Shown one piece after another: positions 7,321-17,799 of a DNA stretch of 40,854 nt. The notes beneath the pieces were generated by a model. That model searched no databases. It was not told the DNA's origin and saw only the letters and a program-made list of their open reading frames with translations. The DNA comes from Candidatus Aegiribacteria sp. (GTDB lineage: Bacteria; Fermentibacterota; Fermentibacteria; Fermentibacterales; JCC-6): positions 1 to 40,854 of the forward strand of contig WTBT01000053.1 of NCBI GenBank assembly GCA_013138965.1, in the 5' to 3' direction. The position numbers were made by a program, and so were the translations under genes. Positions within the stretch are counted from its first letter, which is position 1; each line of letters opens with the position of its first letter.

Positions 7321-8643
7321 TCAATGCCCATTGTCGCACAACCTCCTCGCAAGCGAATCAATACTGCCTGCCCCCATGAATACTATTATTTCAGCCTCTA
7401 TCTCCATAAGGAGTTTCCTCAAATCGTCGGGCATGCATAACCTGCAATTGCCTCCTGCTCTTACTGACGCGTCAACCACCAACCGGCTGGTGACACCCGG
7501 CATCGGTTTTTCCCTTGCCGGATAAATGGGCAGAACAAGCACCCGGTCAGCCCTGCTGAGCGCTATACCCGCAGCCTCGTACTGAACTGCGGTTCTGGAA
7601 TAAAGATGCGGTTGGAAAACAACAACGGTTTTTCCCTCTGATACCTGGGAAATCCCCTGAAGGGCAGCTTCAATCTCATCAGGATGATGCGCGTAATCAG
7701 ACAGGACAACCGCTGAACCGAAGGTTCCGATCCGCTCAAGCCGTCTGGATACCCCTGGAAAAGATTCAAGGGCCCGTACCGAATCTTCAGTTTCAACACC
7801 TGCTGTTGACGCGAGGGCAATAGCTGTCTCGGCATTTCTCAGATTGTGATTCCCCGGAAGAGGCAGATACCCTCGAATTCCATCGATTATGTATTTCTGC
7901 CGCCATTTATCAGTTTCCAGAGGCCTGCAGAACACTGAACCTTCCAGCCCTGTTGTGATTACATTTCTTTCAATTCTTCCGGCCCATTTCGCCAGATCTC
8001 TGTTAATGAAAGGAACAATTGCCGTTCCGCCCGGACGGGTCATTTCAAGGAACACACCGAATGCCACCGACAGCGCGGCAGGAGTACCGTAACACTCCAG
8101 ATGTTCTATTGCGAAGGACGTAACAGCAGCCGATACAGGCCTTAGCCTCAGAAACGCTCTGTCATATTCATCGGCTTCAACAACCGTCAGTATGGATCCG
8201 GGCCTGAAATTCCCGCCCCATGCGCTGACTTTCCCACCAACCATGACCGTCGGATCGTGCCCGGTTTCCTGCAGTATCCATCCTGTCATGGCAGTTGTGG
8301 TCGTCTTGCCGTGGGCACCGGCCACTGCCAGCAGGTGAGAATCATTTGCAAGTTCAGCGAGGGCTTCACTTCTGCGCAGCACGGGAATCCCTTTTCCTCT
8401 GGCGCTCATGATCTCAGGGTGATCAACAGGAATAGCGGCGCTGTAAACGATTCTGTCGACTTTTTCAACATGAACAGGGTCGTGCTTATCCAAGACAGTT
8501 ATCTCTGCGCTCAGCAGTTCGGGAAGATTCTCCCCTGGATTTCTATCGCATCCGCTTACTTCAAAACCGCGATATCGATACCAGAGGGCCAGAGAACTCA
8601 TTCCGCTGCCGCAGATCCCTATGAGATGCACACTGGTGGACAT
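7321..8643 (-). CDS. murC: UDP-N-acetylmuramate--L-alanine ligase MurC
   Basis: ATP-dependent Mur ligase that adds L-Ala to UDP-MurNAc in the cytoplasm; 440 aa. The N-terminal UDP-binding motif is GICGSGMSSLA, the P-loop is GAHGKTTTT, and the central and C-terminal Mur ligase domains contain VEADEYDRAFL and the conserved DYAHHPDEI. ATG lies at the murG stop (1-nt overlap). Length is near the family norm (about 460-490) or slightly short. It is the last gene before the repeat-filled gap. Confidence 0.96.
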   Translation of the reverse strand: MSTSVHLIGICGSGMSSLALWYRYRGFEVSGCDRNPGENLPELLSAEITVLDKHDPVHVEKVDRIVYSAAIPVDHPEIMSARGKGIPVLRRSEALAELANDSHLLAVAGAHGKTTTTAMTGWILQETGHDPTVMVGGKVSAWGGNFRPGSILTVVEADEYDRAFLRLRPVSAAVTSFAIEHLECYGTPAALSVAFGVFLEMTRPGGTAIVPFINRDLAKWAGRIERNVITTGLEGSVFCRPLETDKWRQKYIIDGIRGYLPLPGNHNLRNAETAIALASTAGVETEDSVRALESFPGVSRRLERIGTFGSAVVLSDYAHHPDEIEAALQGISQVSEGKTVVVFQPHLYSRTAVQYEAAGIALSRADRVLVLPIYPAREKPMPGVTSRLVVDASVRAGGNCRLCMPDDLRKLLMEIEAEIIVFMGAGSIDSLARRLCDNGH

Positions 8644-9713
8644 TACGAACCCTCCTCTGCAGTGCTGATCACGATTTCCGCGATGGTGCCTGCCGGATTG
8701 ACAGGCATTATTCCCTCCAGAGAGGATTTCATTCTCTGAATCGTCAATTCATCTTCAAGCAGACTGCTTATGGTTTTCCAGAGAGCATCGGCATCGGTAC
8801 TCTCCTGAAAGGAAACCAGAGCTCCTCCCTTGTCTGCTATCTCCAGGGCGTTCCATTTCTGATGATCATCAGCGGCGAACGGGTACGGTATATAAACAGA
8901 GGGGATTCTGAACCATGTCAATTCCGCGACGGTCATCGCCCCCGAGCGAGCCACCGCAATATCAGCAGCCGAGTAGAGAAGCGCGGGATCATCCACAAAA
9001 TCGATTGCCTGAATCATCTGAAGATCGGATGATTCTTCACTGATTCTTTTCTTATCTCTGCTGCCGCACTGAAGAAGCACGTACACATTTTCCGGAGCCT
9101 TAAGAGCTGTATCGTTTATCGCTCTGGCGCCCTGGCTTCCGCCAAGAAAAAGCACAACCGGAATGCCATCAGGAATATCCAGTTTCTCCCTGGCATAACC
9201 TCTGTCGTATTTCTGAAGTGAAAGCCTGACAGGATTTCCGGAGTGAACAGCTCTTCTTCTAAAGCCCGAAGTGGCCGAAGGGAAGCCTGTAAGCACTTTA
9301 TCCGAAAAACGGGAAGCCAATCTGTTCGCCCTTCCGGGGATACTGTTCGACTCATGTATTATTGAGGGAATACCCAGGCTGCGCGCAGCTACAACCGGGA
9401 AAAAGGACGGATAGCCTCCTGTGGCAAAAAGCACGGAAGATCCCAGCTTGCGGAGCAGTTTCCTTGTCTTGAAGAATTCCCGGCCAGCCCTGAAAGGCAG
9501 CAACGCAACATCCAGTATACCTCTGTCGATCCGTGGAGGGTTCAATATATGTACTGCATCGCCGAATTGCTGGTACATTCTCCTGTCAACAGGCCGGGGG
9601 GTAGCTATGAAATCGATACTGGTATCCGGATACCTCTCACGGATGGCCTCAGCTACGGCAATTGCAGGACTTATGTGACCACCGGTGCCTCCTCCTGCTA
9701 TGGCAACGTTCAT
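8643..9713 (-). CDS. murG: UDP-GlcNAc:lipid I GlcNAc transferase MurG
   Basis: GT28 glycosyltransferase that converts lipid I to lipid II on the inner face of the membrane; 356 aa. The N-terminal GGGTGGHISPA loop and the C-domain GGSQGARAIN and SGAMTVAEL motifs are present. It overlaps ftsW by 4 nt and murC by 1 nt. Confidence 0.97.
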   Translation of the reverse strand: MNVAIAGGGTGGHISPAIAVAEAIRERYPDTSIDFIATPRPVDRRMYQQFGDAVHILNPPRIDRGILDVALLPFRAGREFFKTRKLLRKLGSSVLFATGGYPSFFPVVAARSLGIPSIIHESNSIPGRANRLASRFSDKVLTGFPSATSGFRRRAVHSGNPVRLSLQKYDRGYAREKLDIPDGIPVVLFLGGSQGARAINDTALKAPENVYVLLQCGSRDKKRISEESSDLQMIQAIDFVDDPALLYSAADIAVARSGAMTVAELTWFRIPSVYIPYPFAADDHQKWNALEIADKGGALVSFQESTDADALWKTISSLLEDELTIQRMKSSLEGIMPVNPAGTIAEIVISTAEEGS

Positions 9714-10831
9714 CCCCGCACCCCCTCACTGGCAACCCTTGATACGATTCCCAGAGTTCCGATGGTAACCATGAGATTAGACCCTCCCCATGACACGAGT
9801 GGAAGCGGCATACCGGTTGATGGAAACATTCTGGTAACCACTGCGATATGAATGAACATCCCCAGAGCAATTGAGGCTATCAGGCCTCCCGCGAGCAGAT
9901 ACCCGAACAGGTGATCAGCGTTTTCTGCAATAGTCCAGCCTGACAGCAGCAGCAGGAGCAGCAGAGTAAGTATCAGAAGAACACCGGCAAACCCTGACTC
10001 CTCCCCTATAACGGCAAATATGTAATCCGAGAACGCCTCGGGCAGAAAGCCTCTCTGCTGCCTGCCCCTGCCGATACCCCTTCCCATTATCCCCCCGCTT
10101 CCCAGTGCGATACAGGCCTGCTCAGGCTGATAGGTTGACGCCTCCGCGGCATCTCCGGGGGAAAACCAGCTGACCAGTCTTTCCCTTCTGTATTCGGACG
10201 AGAAAACGACCACTGAAGCCAATGCGATCATGAGCAGGAAAAGAACCAGCATATCCTTGAATCTGGATTCGGCAAGGAACAGAACTGTAACCATGACAAG
10301 GAGTATGTACATTCCTCCGGCAAAATCAGGCTGAGATGCGACCAGAGCTGCCGGGATCAGGGCAAGAACCGTAAGCCAGACAACACCTGCACCAGTCCTT
10401 GCGCGGATGACACCATCAGAAACAAGGGAAGCGGCAAGGATCACATATGCAATCCGCGCAATTTCTGAAGGCATTATCCGGAAACCGCTGAACAGAACCA
10501 GCCATCTAGCGGAACCATTGATTACAGGCGCCCAGTGCGTACCCCTGAGCACCACCAGAAGTATCAGCATAGCTACTGACAGCACGTAGAGGACCGGAGC
10601 AGTTTTCTTGAGCTTGCCCGGCGGGATCATCCATGCCAGAACTCCCGCAACGATGCCAATGAGCACCTTCTTGATGTGAGGCAACAGAAAGATCGTACTT
10701 GATTCTGAATTCGTAAGCAGCAGCGATTTGAACGAGCTGGCGGTGAATACTGCCAGAGTCCCCAGAATAAGCAGCAGAACCGCCGAAACAAGCATGACAT
10801 TCCGGGCTCCGGACGGGTTGAGATATGTCAA
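9710..10831 (-). CDS. ftsW: Lipid II polymerase FtsW (SEDS family)
   Basis: Polytopic SEDS glycosyltransferase of the divisome; 373 aa with about ten hydrophobic segments. Family landmarks are INGSARWL, the large loop motif with QACIALGSGGIMGRG, EAFSDYIFAVIGEE and the C-terminal PLVSWGGSNL. Its position between murD and murG favours FtsW over RodA. Its partner transpeptidase FtsI lies upstream in the same operon. It overlaps murD and murG by 4 nt each. Confidence 0.95.
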   Translation of the reverse strand: MTYLNPSGARNVMLVSAVLLLILGTLAVFTASSFKSLLLTNSESSTIFLLPHIKKVLIGIVAGVLAWMIPPGKLKKTAPVLYVLSVAMLILLVVLRGTHWAPVINGSARWLVLFSGFRIMPSEIARIAYVILAASLVSDGVIRARTGAGVVWLTVLALIPAALVASQPDFAGGMYILLVMVTVLFLAESRFKDMLVLFLLMIALASVVVFSSEYRRERLVSWFSPGDAAEASTYQPEQACIALGSGGIMGRGIGRGRQQRGFLPEAFSDYIFAVIGEESGFAGVLLILTLLLLLLLSGWTIAENADHLFGYLLAGGLIASIALGMFIHIAVVTRMFPSTGMPLPLVSWGGSNLMVTIGTLGIVSRVASEGVRG

Positions 10832-12165
10832 CTCAGATCCTCCACGAGCTTCCGGAAGTGCTCCCCCCGCTCTTCAAAACTGCTGTACTGATCAAAACTT
10901 GCGCATCCGGGACTAAGCAGCACAACATCTCCATTCACCGACTGATCCAATGCCCGTTTCAGGGCATTTTCCATTACGCTTTCTCTGAAGACCGGCGCTG
11001 TGCCGGACCAGCAGTTTTCCAACATCTCAGAAGCATCTCCTATCAGGATGAGTACTTTTACCCGATCTGCTATCAGACTTCTGAGCTGGCTGTAATCAGT
11101 TTCCTTGGCCAGTCCCCCGGCAATCAGCACGACAGGTTCCGAAATGCTCTTCAGAGCAACTTTCAGAGAATCGGGGTTCGTAGATTTGGAGTCGTTCACA
11201 AAGGAAAGACCGCGGTATTTTCTTATCCATTCAATTCTATGAGGGACACCGGGAAAGGATGAAAGCCCCATCACCATCTGTTCAGTCGAAAGCCCGGCCT
11301 TGCCGGCGAGACATACAACTGCCAGGGCATTTGACAGGTTATGAAGACCGGAAAGAGAAATATCTCTTGTGTCAATCACGAATTTGCTGCTTCTGGAATC
11401 CGAATAGTAGATGGAATTCCCCTCTGAAAAGGCGCCTGCTTCAAGGCTTTCTCCAATACCGAAGTACCATTCAAGCCCGGAGGTCCTACCGGCCAGAGGT
11501 ATCGATCCGGGATCATCCCTGTTAAGGACAAGCAGATCGCTGTTATGCTGATTCATGAATATCCTTGCCTTAGCGTTGATATATCCCTCTAGATCTCCAT
11601 GACGTTGAAGATGATCCGGTGTGATATTGAGTATTGCCGCGGCCAGAGGGCGGAAAGTCTCTGTAGTCTGCAGCTGATAGCTGCTTACTTCAAGAGAGAA
11701 GAAATCAGCATCAGGATTCTCCAAAACCGCCCTGCAGAATGGATAACCGGTATTACCGGCTACGCATACGTTCAGGCCAGCTTTCCTGAGTGTATATCCC
11801 AGCCATTCAGCGGTAGTTGTTTTTCCATTAGAACCGGTAATTGCCAGAACAGGTATATCAGTGTTGCGGAAGGCAAGCTCGATCTCTCCTATTAAAGGAA
11901 GGCCGAGTTCCCTTGCTGCCGAGGGTAGAGGTAATGCGGGATCAATACCGGGACTTATTACGATACCGTCAAGACCGCTGAGACAGTTTTTCAGTTCGTT
12001 CCCGGTCACCATCCGGCTGCAGTCAGGGCAGGCCGGAACATCATCCCTGTCGTCAAGACCTGTTACCGAGAAACCTCTGAGGCGCAGGAGCGCTGCCGCG
12101 GCTCTTCCGCTCCTCCCTAGCCCGAATACTCCGATCTCTTTTTTACCATCGGTCCAGTATCCCAT
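10828..12165 (-). CDS. murD: UDP-MurNAc-L-alanine--D-glutamate ligase MurD
   Basis: Mur ligase adding D-Glu; 445 aa. The N-terminal Rossmann motif is GLGRSGRAAA, the P-loop GSNGKTTTAEW, and NITPDHLQRH and FVNDSKSTNPDSL are typical of MurD. It starts three bases after mraY and overlaps ftsW by 4 nt. Confidence 0.96.
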   Translation of the reverse strand: MGYWTDGKKEIGVFGLGRSGRAAAALLRLRGFSVTGLDDRDDVPACPDCSRMVTGNELKNCLSGLDGIVISPGIDPALPLPSAARELGLPLIGEIELAFRNTDIPVLAITGSNGKTTTAEWLGYTLRKAGLNVCVAGNTGYPFCRAVLENPDADFFSLEVSSYQLQTTETFRPLAAAILNITPDHLQRHGDLEGYINAKARIFMNQHNSDLLVLNRDDPGSIPLAGRTSGLEWYFGIGESLEAGAFSEGNSIYYSDSRSSKFVIDTRDISLSGLHNLSNALAVVCLAGKAGLSTEQMVMGLSSFPGVPHRIEWIRKYRGLSFVNDSKSTNPDSLKVALKSISEPVVLIAGGLAKETDYSQLRSLIADRVKVLILIGDASEMLENCWSGTAPVFRESVMENALKRALDQSVNGDVVLLSPGCASFDQYSSFEERGEHFRKLVEDLS

Positions 12166-12168
12166 ATC

Positions 12169-13329
12169 TTACCTTATCTTCAGTGTTGTTAATCCCAGAA
12201 GCCCTAGAATCGCCGCTATTATCCAGAATCGGACAACAACTTTGCTTTCCATCCACCCGCACAGCTCAAAATGGTGATGGATGGGCGCCATACGAAAAAT
12301 CCTTTTTCCGGTTCTCTTGAACCAGCTGACCTGCAGAACCACACTGAACACCTCCGCAACGAAAATTCCACCAACAAGGAAGAGAAGAAGTTCGTTCTTC
12401 GTTACTACCGCCATGGAGCCTATGGCGCCGCCCAGAGCAAGAGACCCGGTATCACCCATGAAAATCGATGCTGGAGGCGCATTGAACCAGAGGAAACCCA
12501 GGCACGCCCCTGCCATCGCCCCGGCAAATACTGACACTTCTCCCACCCCGGGCAGGTAGGAAAACTGCAGGTAATCGGCGAAATTCACATGTCCGAGAAG
12601 GTATGCCATCAAACCGAATGTCATTATCGATATCAGACTGACCCCGGTTGCGAGCCCGTCCAGACCATCGGTAAGGTTGACAGCATTAGCGGTTCCGGCA
12701 AGCACCAGAGCGACAAATACTATGTAAAACAGTCCCAGATCAAGCCTGATATGCTTGAAAAACGGAACTGTGGTCTCGGTGGATGCAATATTTATACCCT
12801 CGGAGGATTCCAGATCTACTGCACGCACAGACGGCAGAATGGTGAGATCAGGCGCATTCGCACCGGATGTTACAGGGCTGAAACAGAGCCATGCGCCAAG
12901 AGCGATTCCGATGATAAACTGCCCTGCCAGCTTATATCTTCCTATAAGTCCCTTTGAACAGTGCCTGACCACTTTCAGATAATCATCCAGCAGCCCGATA
13001 AGACCCATCCATATCGTTGAAATAAGAACAACTAACAGGTAACGATTATCGAGCATCCCCCACAACAGTACCGGAATCAGAACAGATAGAAGAATGAGAA
13101 GACCTCCCATAGTGGGGGTGCCCTCCTTCTTTAGGTGACTCTGTGGACCATCGTCCCGGACGGTCTGCCCGATCTGGTGCTTTTTAAGAAACCTGATCAC
13201 AAAAGGGCCTGCGGCGAATGCGATGATCATAGCGGTAACTGTGGCTCCTGCAGCACGGAAAGTGATATAACCGAACAGGTTGAAAAGGGATACGGATTCC
13301 CTCAGCGGGTACAGTATCCAGTAAAGCAT
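12169..13329 (-). CDS. mraY: Phospho-MurNAc-pentapeptide transferase MraY
   Basis: Integral membrane enzyme making lipid I from UDP-MurNAc-pentapeptide and undecaprenyl phosphate; 386 aa, about ten transmembrane segments. Conserved motifs include GTPTMGG, LDDYLK (Asp-rich active site), NLTDGLDGLA, FMGDTGSLALGG and the C-terminal APIHHHFE. A ~35-residue loop with ANAPDLTILPS lies in a periplasmic position and is longer than in E. coli. Overlaps murF by 1 nt. Confidence 0.97.
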   Translation of the reverse strand: MLYWILYPLRESVSLFNLFGYITFRAAGATVTAMIIAFAAGPFVIRFLKKHQIGQTVRDDGPQSHLKKEGTPTMGGLLILLSVLIPVLLWGMLDNRYLLVVLISTIWMGLIGLLDDYLKVVRHCSKGLIGRYKLAGQFIIGIALGAWLCFSPVTSGANAPDLTILPSVRAVDLESSEGINIASTETTVPFFKHIRLDLGLFYIVFVALVLAGTANAVNLTDGLDGLATGVSLISIMTFGLMAYLLGHVNFADYLQFSYLPGVGEVSVFAGAMAGACLGFLWFNAPPASIFMGDTGSLALGGAIGSMAVVTKNELLLFLVGGIFVAEVFSVVLQVSWFKRTGKRIFRMAPIHHHFELCGWMESKVVVRFWIIAAILGLLGLTTLKIR

Positions 13330-14642
13330 CAGATACCCTCCTCCATGGAACGAACCAGTTCACTGAGTTTCAGTGAGTTTGAGCCCTTTACAAGCACGGT
13401 GCATTCGGAAGGAGCATTATCCTTCAGTATCCTCAGGGCTTCTTGCCAGTCTTCAGCCAAAAATATCCTTGTCCTCACCGCGGCGGCCTTTACTGAATCG
13501 TACAATTCCCCGGTCAGGATCATGAAATCCAGCCCTATGCTGTCCGCCTTCTTCAGTATCTCCCTGTGGAAGCCGGGCGCATCCTTGCCCAATTCCCGCA
13601 TGTCGCCCAGAACTGCCCCTCTGCTTCCCTTTATCCCTTCAAGTACTGCAAGGCATGCTCTTGTGGAATCAGGATTTGCATTGTAACTCTCATCAAGGAT
13701 GGTGATCCCGCCCGCTCTGACGATCCTGCCCCTTCCCTTGAAAGGAGCGACATCCGCTATCGCTCTAATTGCCCTGTCAGGCTGAACATTCAATGTGTCC
13801 GCCATCAGTACCGCCGAGATTGCGTTCATCATGTTGTGACTGCCCTCAAACTGCAGTTCCAGCTTTAACTTATAGGGGTAAATTATGCATGTGCCGTCTT
13901 CCTGTTCGAACCACGCGTCACCGCCATCTCCGAAATACCTGATATTCAATCCTGCAAGGTGAGCAGTGCTTTTAAGGATTTCCTCATCAACGGGTATTAC
14001 GCATATTCCACCGGGAACAGTTGTCCTTATAAGTTCAGCCTTGGCTCTTGCTATGTCATCAATGGTATTGAAGAACTCCATGTGAGCATATCCAATATTG
14101 GTTACCAGACAATCTGTTGGAGAGGCGACCTCGCCCAGAAGCAGCAGTTCGCCTGCATGGTTCATGCCAAGTTCAAGGATGATGATATCGGGATCCTCTT
14201 CGGGAGCGTTAAGAATGGTAAGAGGCATGCCCAGATGATTATTCAGGTTCCCTCTGGTGCTGTATACGCTGTAACTGCATTCAAGCGCAGCGGTGAGGAA
14301 CAATCTGGTGGTTGTTTTACCGCTGGAACCGGTAATTGCTATAACCCTTGAACTGATATTGCCTCTTCTCCATTCAGCGGCATCAAGAAGAGCCTGCTCA
14401 ACACTTTCAACAAGGATGACCCCTTCACGCTTATTCCCACGGGAAACTACCGCCATACCATTGTCCTGGAGTACATTATCAACGTACAGGTGCCCATCAG
14501 CGCTGCTTCCCCCGAGGGCGAAGAACAGGCAATCCCTGCTGGAATCCCTTGAATCGATCACCGTGCGGGTAACTACCCTGTCAACGCTTCCGGGGGCGAC
14601 CCAGCCACCTGCAGCGAGAGCGATGTCACCCAGACGCATCAT
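13329..14642 (-). CDS. murF: UDP-MurNAc-tripeptide--D-Ala-D-Ala ligase MurF
   Basis: Mur ligase that adds the D-Ala-D-Ala dipeptide; 437 aa. The P-loop is GSSGKTTT, followed by NLNNHLGMPLT, ELGMNHAGEL and DESYNANPDS, all MurF hallmarks. No ddl that would make its substrate is present nearby, so that gene must lie elsewhere. It overlaps murE by 4 nt and mraY by 1 nt. Confidence 0.96.
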   Translation of the reverse strand: MMRLGDIALAAGGWVAPGSVDRVVTRTVIDSRDSSRDCLFFALGGSSADGHLYVDNVLQDNGMAVVSRGNKREGVILVESVEQALLDAAEWRRGNISSRVIAITGSSGKTTTRLFLTAALECSYSVYSTRGNLNNHLGMPLTILNAPEEDPDIIILELGMNHAGELLLLGEVASPTDCLVTNIGYAHMEFFNTIDDIARAKAELIRTTVPGGICVIPVDEEILKSTAHLAGLNIRYFGDGGDAWFEQEDGTCIIYPYKLKLELQFEGSHNMMNAISAVLMADTLNVQPDRAIRAIADVAPFKGRGRIVRAGGITILDESYNANPDSTRACLAVLEGIKGSRGAVLGDMRELGKDAPGFHREILKKADSIGLDFMILTGELYDSVKAAAVRTRIFLAEDWQEALRILKDNAPSECTVLVKGSNSLKLSELVRSMEEGI

Positions 14643-16087
14643 TCCAGCACCTCTTCCAATGCTGCTGCGGCCTCCTCACGATCATCGAAATGAATTCTCT
14701 TCTTCCCCAGGATCTGATAGTCTTCATGCCCCTTACCGGCAATGATTACTACATCTCCAGCTTCAGCGACGCTGATTGCAGACCTTATGGCTGTCCGCCT
14801 GTCCGGTTCCACGATCACCAGGCATTGAGGTGTCGAACTTAACCCGGCAACGATGTCGCCGATAATTGAATCCGGCGCTTCGGTCCTGGGATTATCACTT
14901 GTAATAATTACGATATCCGCGATATTTTCCGCTATGTGCCCCATGAGCGGACGCTTGGATGAATCCCTGTCGCCACCTGCGCCAAAGACAATTATTACTC
15001 TGTTCTCAGTCAGCTCCGAAGCCTGCCGCAGTATCCGCTCAAGCGCATCGGGCGTATGAGCGTAATCAACCGCGACAAGAAAATCCTGTCCCAGGCTTAC
15101 GGACTGGAATCTTCCGGGCACACCCGGAAAATCTTTGAGGCTTTTCGATGCGGACAAAGGATCGACACCCAGTTCAATCGCTGCCGCCAGAGCGCCTGCG
15201 GCATTGAAGGTGTTGAACTTGCCGGGAATGCTCATCTCAACCGGAATCGAAGTTCCATCCGTCTGAAACAGGAAGGAAATCCTGCCCAGCTCACCGGAGA
15301 TATCACTGATCCGATAAGTGTCGTTTTCCCGGGGTCCGAAGGTCACCGCACAATCTATCGACGGGAATCCGGCTGAGTAGGTACCGATGATCGAAGTTCC
15401 ATTTACCTTGAGCAGATCAAAAAGGTGCTTCTTGCAGTTGAGATACTCCTCCATGCTCTGATGAAAATCCAGATGATCCTGCGATATGTTGGTGAAAAGC
15501 GCCGCGTCAAACCTTACTTCATCAACTCTGCTGAGAGAAAGGGCATGACTCGATACTTCCATTATGCAGCATCTGTCACCCTTCTGAATCATTTCCCTCA
15601 TCATTCCTGCAGTAACCAGGGCACCCGGCGTCGTCATGTTCGCCTTTACATTCTTCCCGCCGATGAGATGACCGATTGTTCCCATGATACCGCTCTGCAT
15701 ATCGTGTTTTTCCAATATCCAGTGAAGCATTCTTGCGGTGGATGTTTTTCCGTTTGTACCGGTTATGCCAATTGTAACAAGCTCATCCCAGGGATAATCG
15801 TAGAACCGCGCGGCGATCAGTGACAGAATCCCCCTGTTATCATGATCGGGATTCACGCATATCCTTTGATCGTCCGAAACCTGCCGCTCCGCCAGTACAG
15901 CCGCTGCTCCGCTGTCCAGAGCCTGCTTTATGTGAATATGTCCGTCCGTCTCAAAACCCCTGAGCGCCACAAAGAGGGATCCTGCTGTGACATTTCTGGA
16001 ATCTTCCTCAACTGAAGTTATCTCCACCGGGGCAAGATTCCCGGGGATCCGAACCCGGGTATTCCTTAGAAGATCCGACAGGATCAT
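14639..16087 (-). CDS. murE: UDP-MurNAc-dipeptide:meso-diaminopimelate ligase MurE
   Basis: Mur ligase adding the third residue of the stem peptide; 482 aa. The P-loop is GTNGKTST, with NISQDHLDFH and DYAHTPDAL in the later domains. The residue-3 specificity motif is DNPR (SDNPRTEAP), which in this family marks meso-diaminopimelate rather than lysine. This implies an A1-gamma type peptidoglycan. It overlaps ftsI and murF by 4 nt each. Confidence 0.97.
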   Translation of the reverse strand: MILSDLLRNTRVRIPGNLAPVEITSVEEDSRNVTAGSLFVALRGFETDGHIHIKQALDSGAAAVLAERQVSDDQRICVNPDHDNRGILSLIAARFYDYPWDELVTIGITGTNGKTSTARMLHWILEKHDMQSGIMGTIGHLIGGKNVKANMTTPGALVTAGMMREMIQKGDRCCIMEVSSHALSLSRVDEVRFDAALFTNISQDHLDFHQSMEEYLNCKKHLFDLLKVNGTSIIGTYSAGFPSIDCAVTFGPRENDTYRISDISGELGRISFLFQTDGTSIPVEMSIPGKFNTFNAAGALAAAIELGVDPLSASKSLKDFPGVPGRFQSVSLGQDFLVAVDYAHTPDALERILRQASELTENRVIIVFGAGGDRDSSKRPLMGHIAENIADIVIITSDNPRTEAPDSIIGDIVAGLSSTPQCLVIVEPDRRTAIRSAISVAEAGDVVIIAGKGHEDYQILGKKRIHFDDREEAAAALEEVLE

Positions 16088-17799
16088 TCGAGCACACCCG
16101 CCATAAGGTTCTCTTCCTCTCTTCCCGGGCCCAGGGCCAGTTCAGGTTCAACGGCAAGAATTCTCGAGGTCATATCCGCGAACACCGGCGCTGCCGAGGA
16201 GCTTCCCCACCGGTACTCGTAATCCGGGCCGTCTATTATCACGACGAGTACAAAACTGGGATTCTCGGCAGGAACCATTCCCACGAATGCACTCAGATAA
16301 TCGCTGCTGCCACTCAGCCGCTCAGCGGTGCCGGTCTTACCTCCAATTGCAACGCCATCAACTGCAGCACTTGCACCGGTTCCTTCCTCAACGACAGCTC
16401 TCAGTGTGCGCCGCACTGTCTCCGCTGTTTCGGGTGATATAGGATGGGATCGTACGATTGATTCTTCCCGTACCCATCGATCTCCATCACGGCAGGCTTC
16501 CAGCAATCTCGGGTAATACAGAGTTCCTCCATTCGCTATGACACCGTACAACAGTGCGAGCTGAATGGGAGTAACCGTTACTTCCTGGCCAATGGCGATC
16601 TGCGCTGATGACACTCCTGACCATCCGTGAGATCCGGGAACCGGTAATAATCCTCTCGATTCGTCAGGATACTCGATCATTGTCTTCAGGCCGAATCCAA
16701 AAAGACTGCAGTAATCACAGAGGGTAGTGTCTGAAAGAAGGCGGGAAAGCATCACGATACCCACATTGCTTGAATTGATAATGATCTCGTCACGACTGAG
16801 GATACCCATCTCATGAGCGTCGGATATACTGTCCCCCGCGACGTCGATGTACCCGTCACTGCAGTTGAAAATGTCATTTTCACCTATCACGCCCTCCTCG
16901 ATGCAGGCAGCGTAGGTAACGATCTTGAATGTTGAGCCCGGCTCATGATAGCCCTGGAAGCAGTGATTCATGGCGAGGGACCCGTTCTGGGCTCTGATCG
17001 GCACGCTGCCGGCTGCGAGCACCTCTCCATTGGTCGGATCTATCAGCACTGCAGCTGCCCAGTCGCTGTTGAATCGGTCCATTGCGCTTTCCAGCTCCTC
17101 CATGATGATGCACTGGAATCTTGCGTCTATGGTCAGCATAATGTCACGGCCATCTACAGCATGGATATTGTCCGCCTCGGGGTCGGTGAGATTGTATCTG
17201 CCTGTGGCACTTCTCTCTATGAACAACCTGCCATCGACCCCCTGCAGGTCGGAATTGAACCATTGCTCTATTCCTTCTGCATTCTCGGCTGTAAACCTTC
17301 CTATGATCCCGGCTGCCATATCACCCATGGGATAAGTCCGCTCCTGCCCCACATCAACGCTTACACCTGCGGGTAAACCCGAATTCGTAAGAAGCAGGGC
17401 TTCCTGATATGGAACATCGATTGCAAGTATCTGATTACCAGAACGTCTTTCAGCAGGGAGTTTCACCCGTGAATGCTCGCCAAGTCGCTGCAGAAGAGTA
17501 TCGATCAGAGCAGTTTCTTCCGGGGGAACTTCAGGCCAGTAGACCTGGAAAGTTGCAACTGTTCTGTTCCCGGCCAGAAGGTAGCCGTTTCTGTCCAGTA
17601 TCCTTCCCCTCCTGGCTTCGACATCGATCTGGGTCGTATGCTGATTGCACGCTGCATCTGCATAGTGCCGATGATGTACGATCTGGATATTGACCAGCCG
17701 TCCGGCAACGATCAGAAAGCCTATCAATGCTGAAATCATAACCATCTTCAGCCTGGCAGAACGCCGCTCCGGGGAGATCTCACTGTTCCATGCAGACAT
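16084..17799 (-). CDS. ftsI: Division transpeptidase FtsI / class B PBP
   Basis: Septal peptidoglycan transpeptidase; 571 aa from ATG 17799, which has GGAGGTGA five bases upstream. A longer open frame to 17940 lies inside ftsL and is not used. One transmembrane helix spans residues about 20-38. The pedestal domain begins RRGRILDRNG. The catalytic domain has S289-TF-K292, S343-S-N345 and K488-TGT. No PASTA repeats are present. It overlaps ftsL by 20 nt. Confidence 0.96.
   Translation of the reverse strand: MSAWNSEISPERRSARLKMVMISALIGFLIVAGRLVNIQIVHHRHYADAACNQHTTQIDVEARRGRILDRNGYLLAGNRTVATFQVYWPEVPPEETALIDTLLQRLGEHSRVKLPAERRSGNQILAIDVPYQEALLLTNSGLPAGVSVDVGQERTYPMGDMAAGIIGRFTAENAEGIEQWFNSDLQGVDGRLFIERSATGRYNLTDPEADNIHAVDGRDIMLTIDARFQCIIMEELESAMDRFNSDWAAAVLIDPTNGEVLAAGSVPIRAQNGSLAMNHCFQGYHEPGSTFKIVTYAACIEEGVIGENDIFNCSDGYIDVAGDSISDAHEMGILSRDEIIINSSNVGIVMLSRLLSDTTLCDYCSLFGFGLKTMIEYPDESRGLLPVPGSHGWSGVSSAQIAIGQEVTVTPIQLALLYGVIANGGTLYYPRLLEACRDGDRWVREESIVRSHPISPETAETVRRTLRAVVEEGTGASAAVDGVAIGGKTGTAERLSGSSDYLSAFVGMVPAENPSFVLVVIIDGPDYEYRWGSSSAAPVFADMTSRILAVEPELALGPGREEENLMAGVLE

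Noticed and set aside
7158-7361. Minus-strand small ORF across the repeat between murC and ftsQ
   Set aside because: It overlaps the murC end and the ftsQ start in another frame and has no independent sign of coding.
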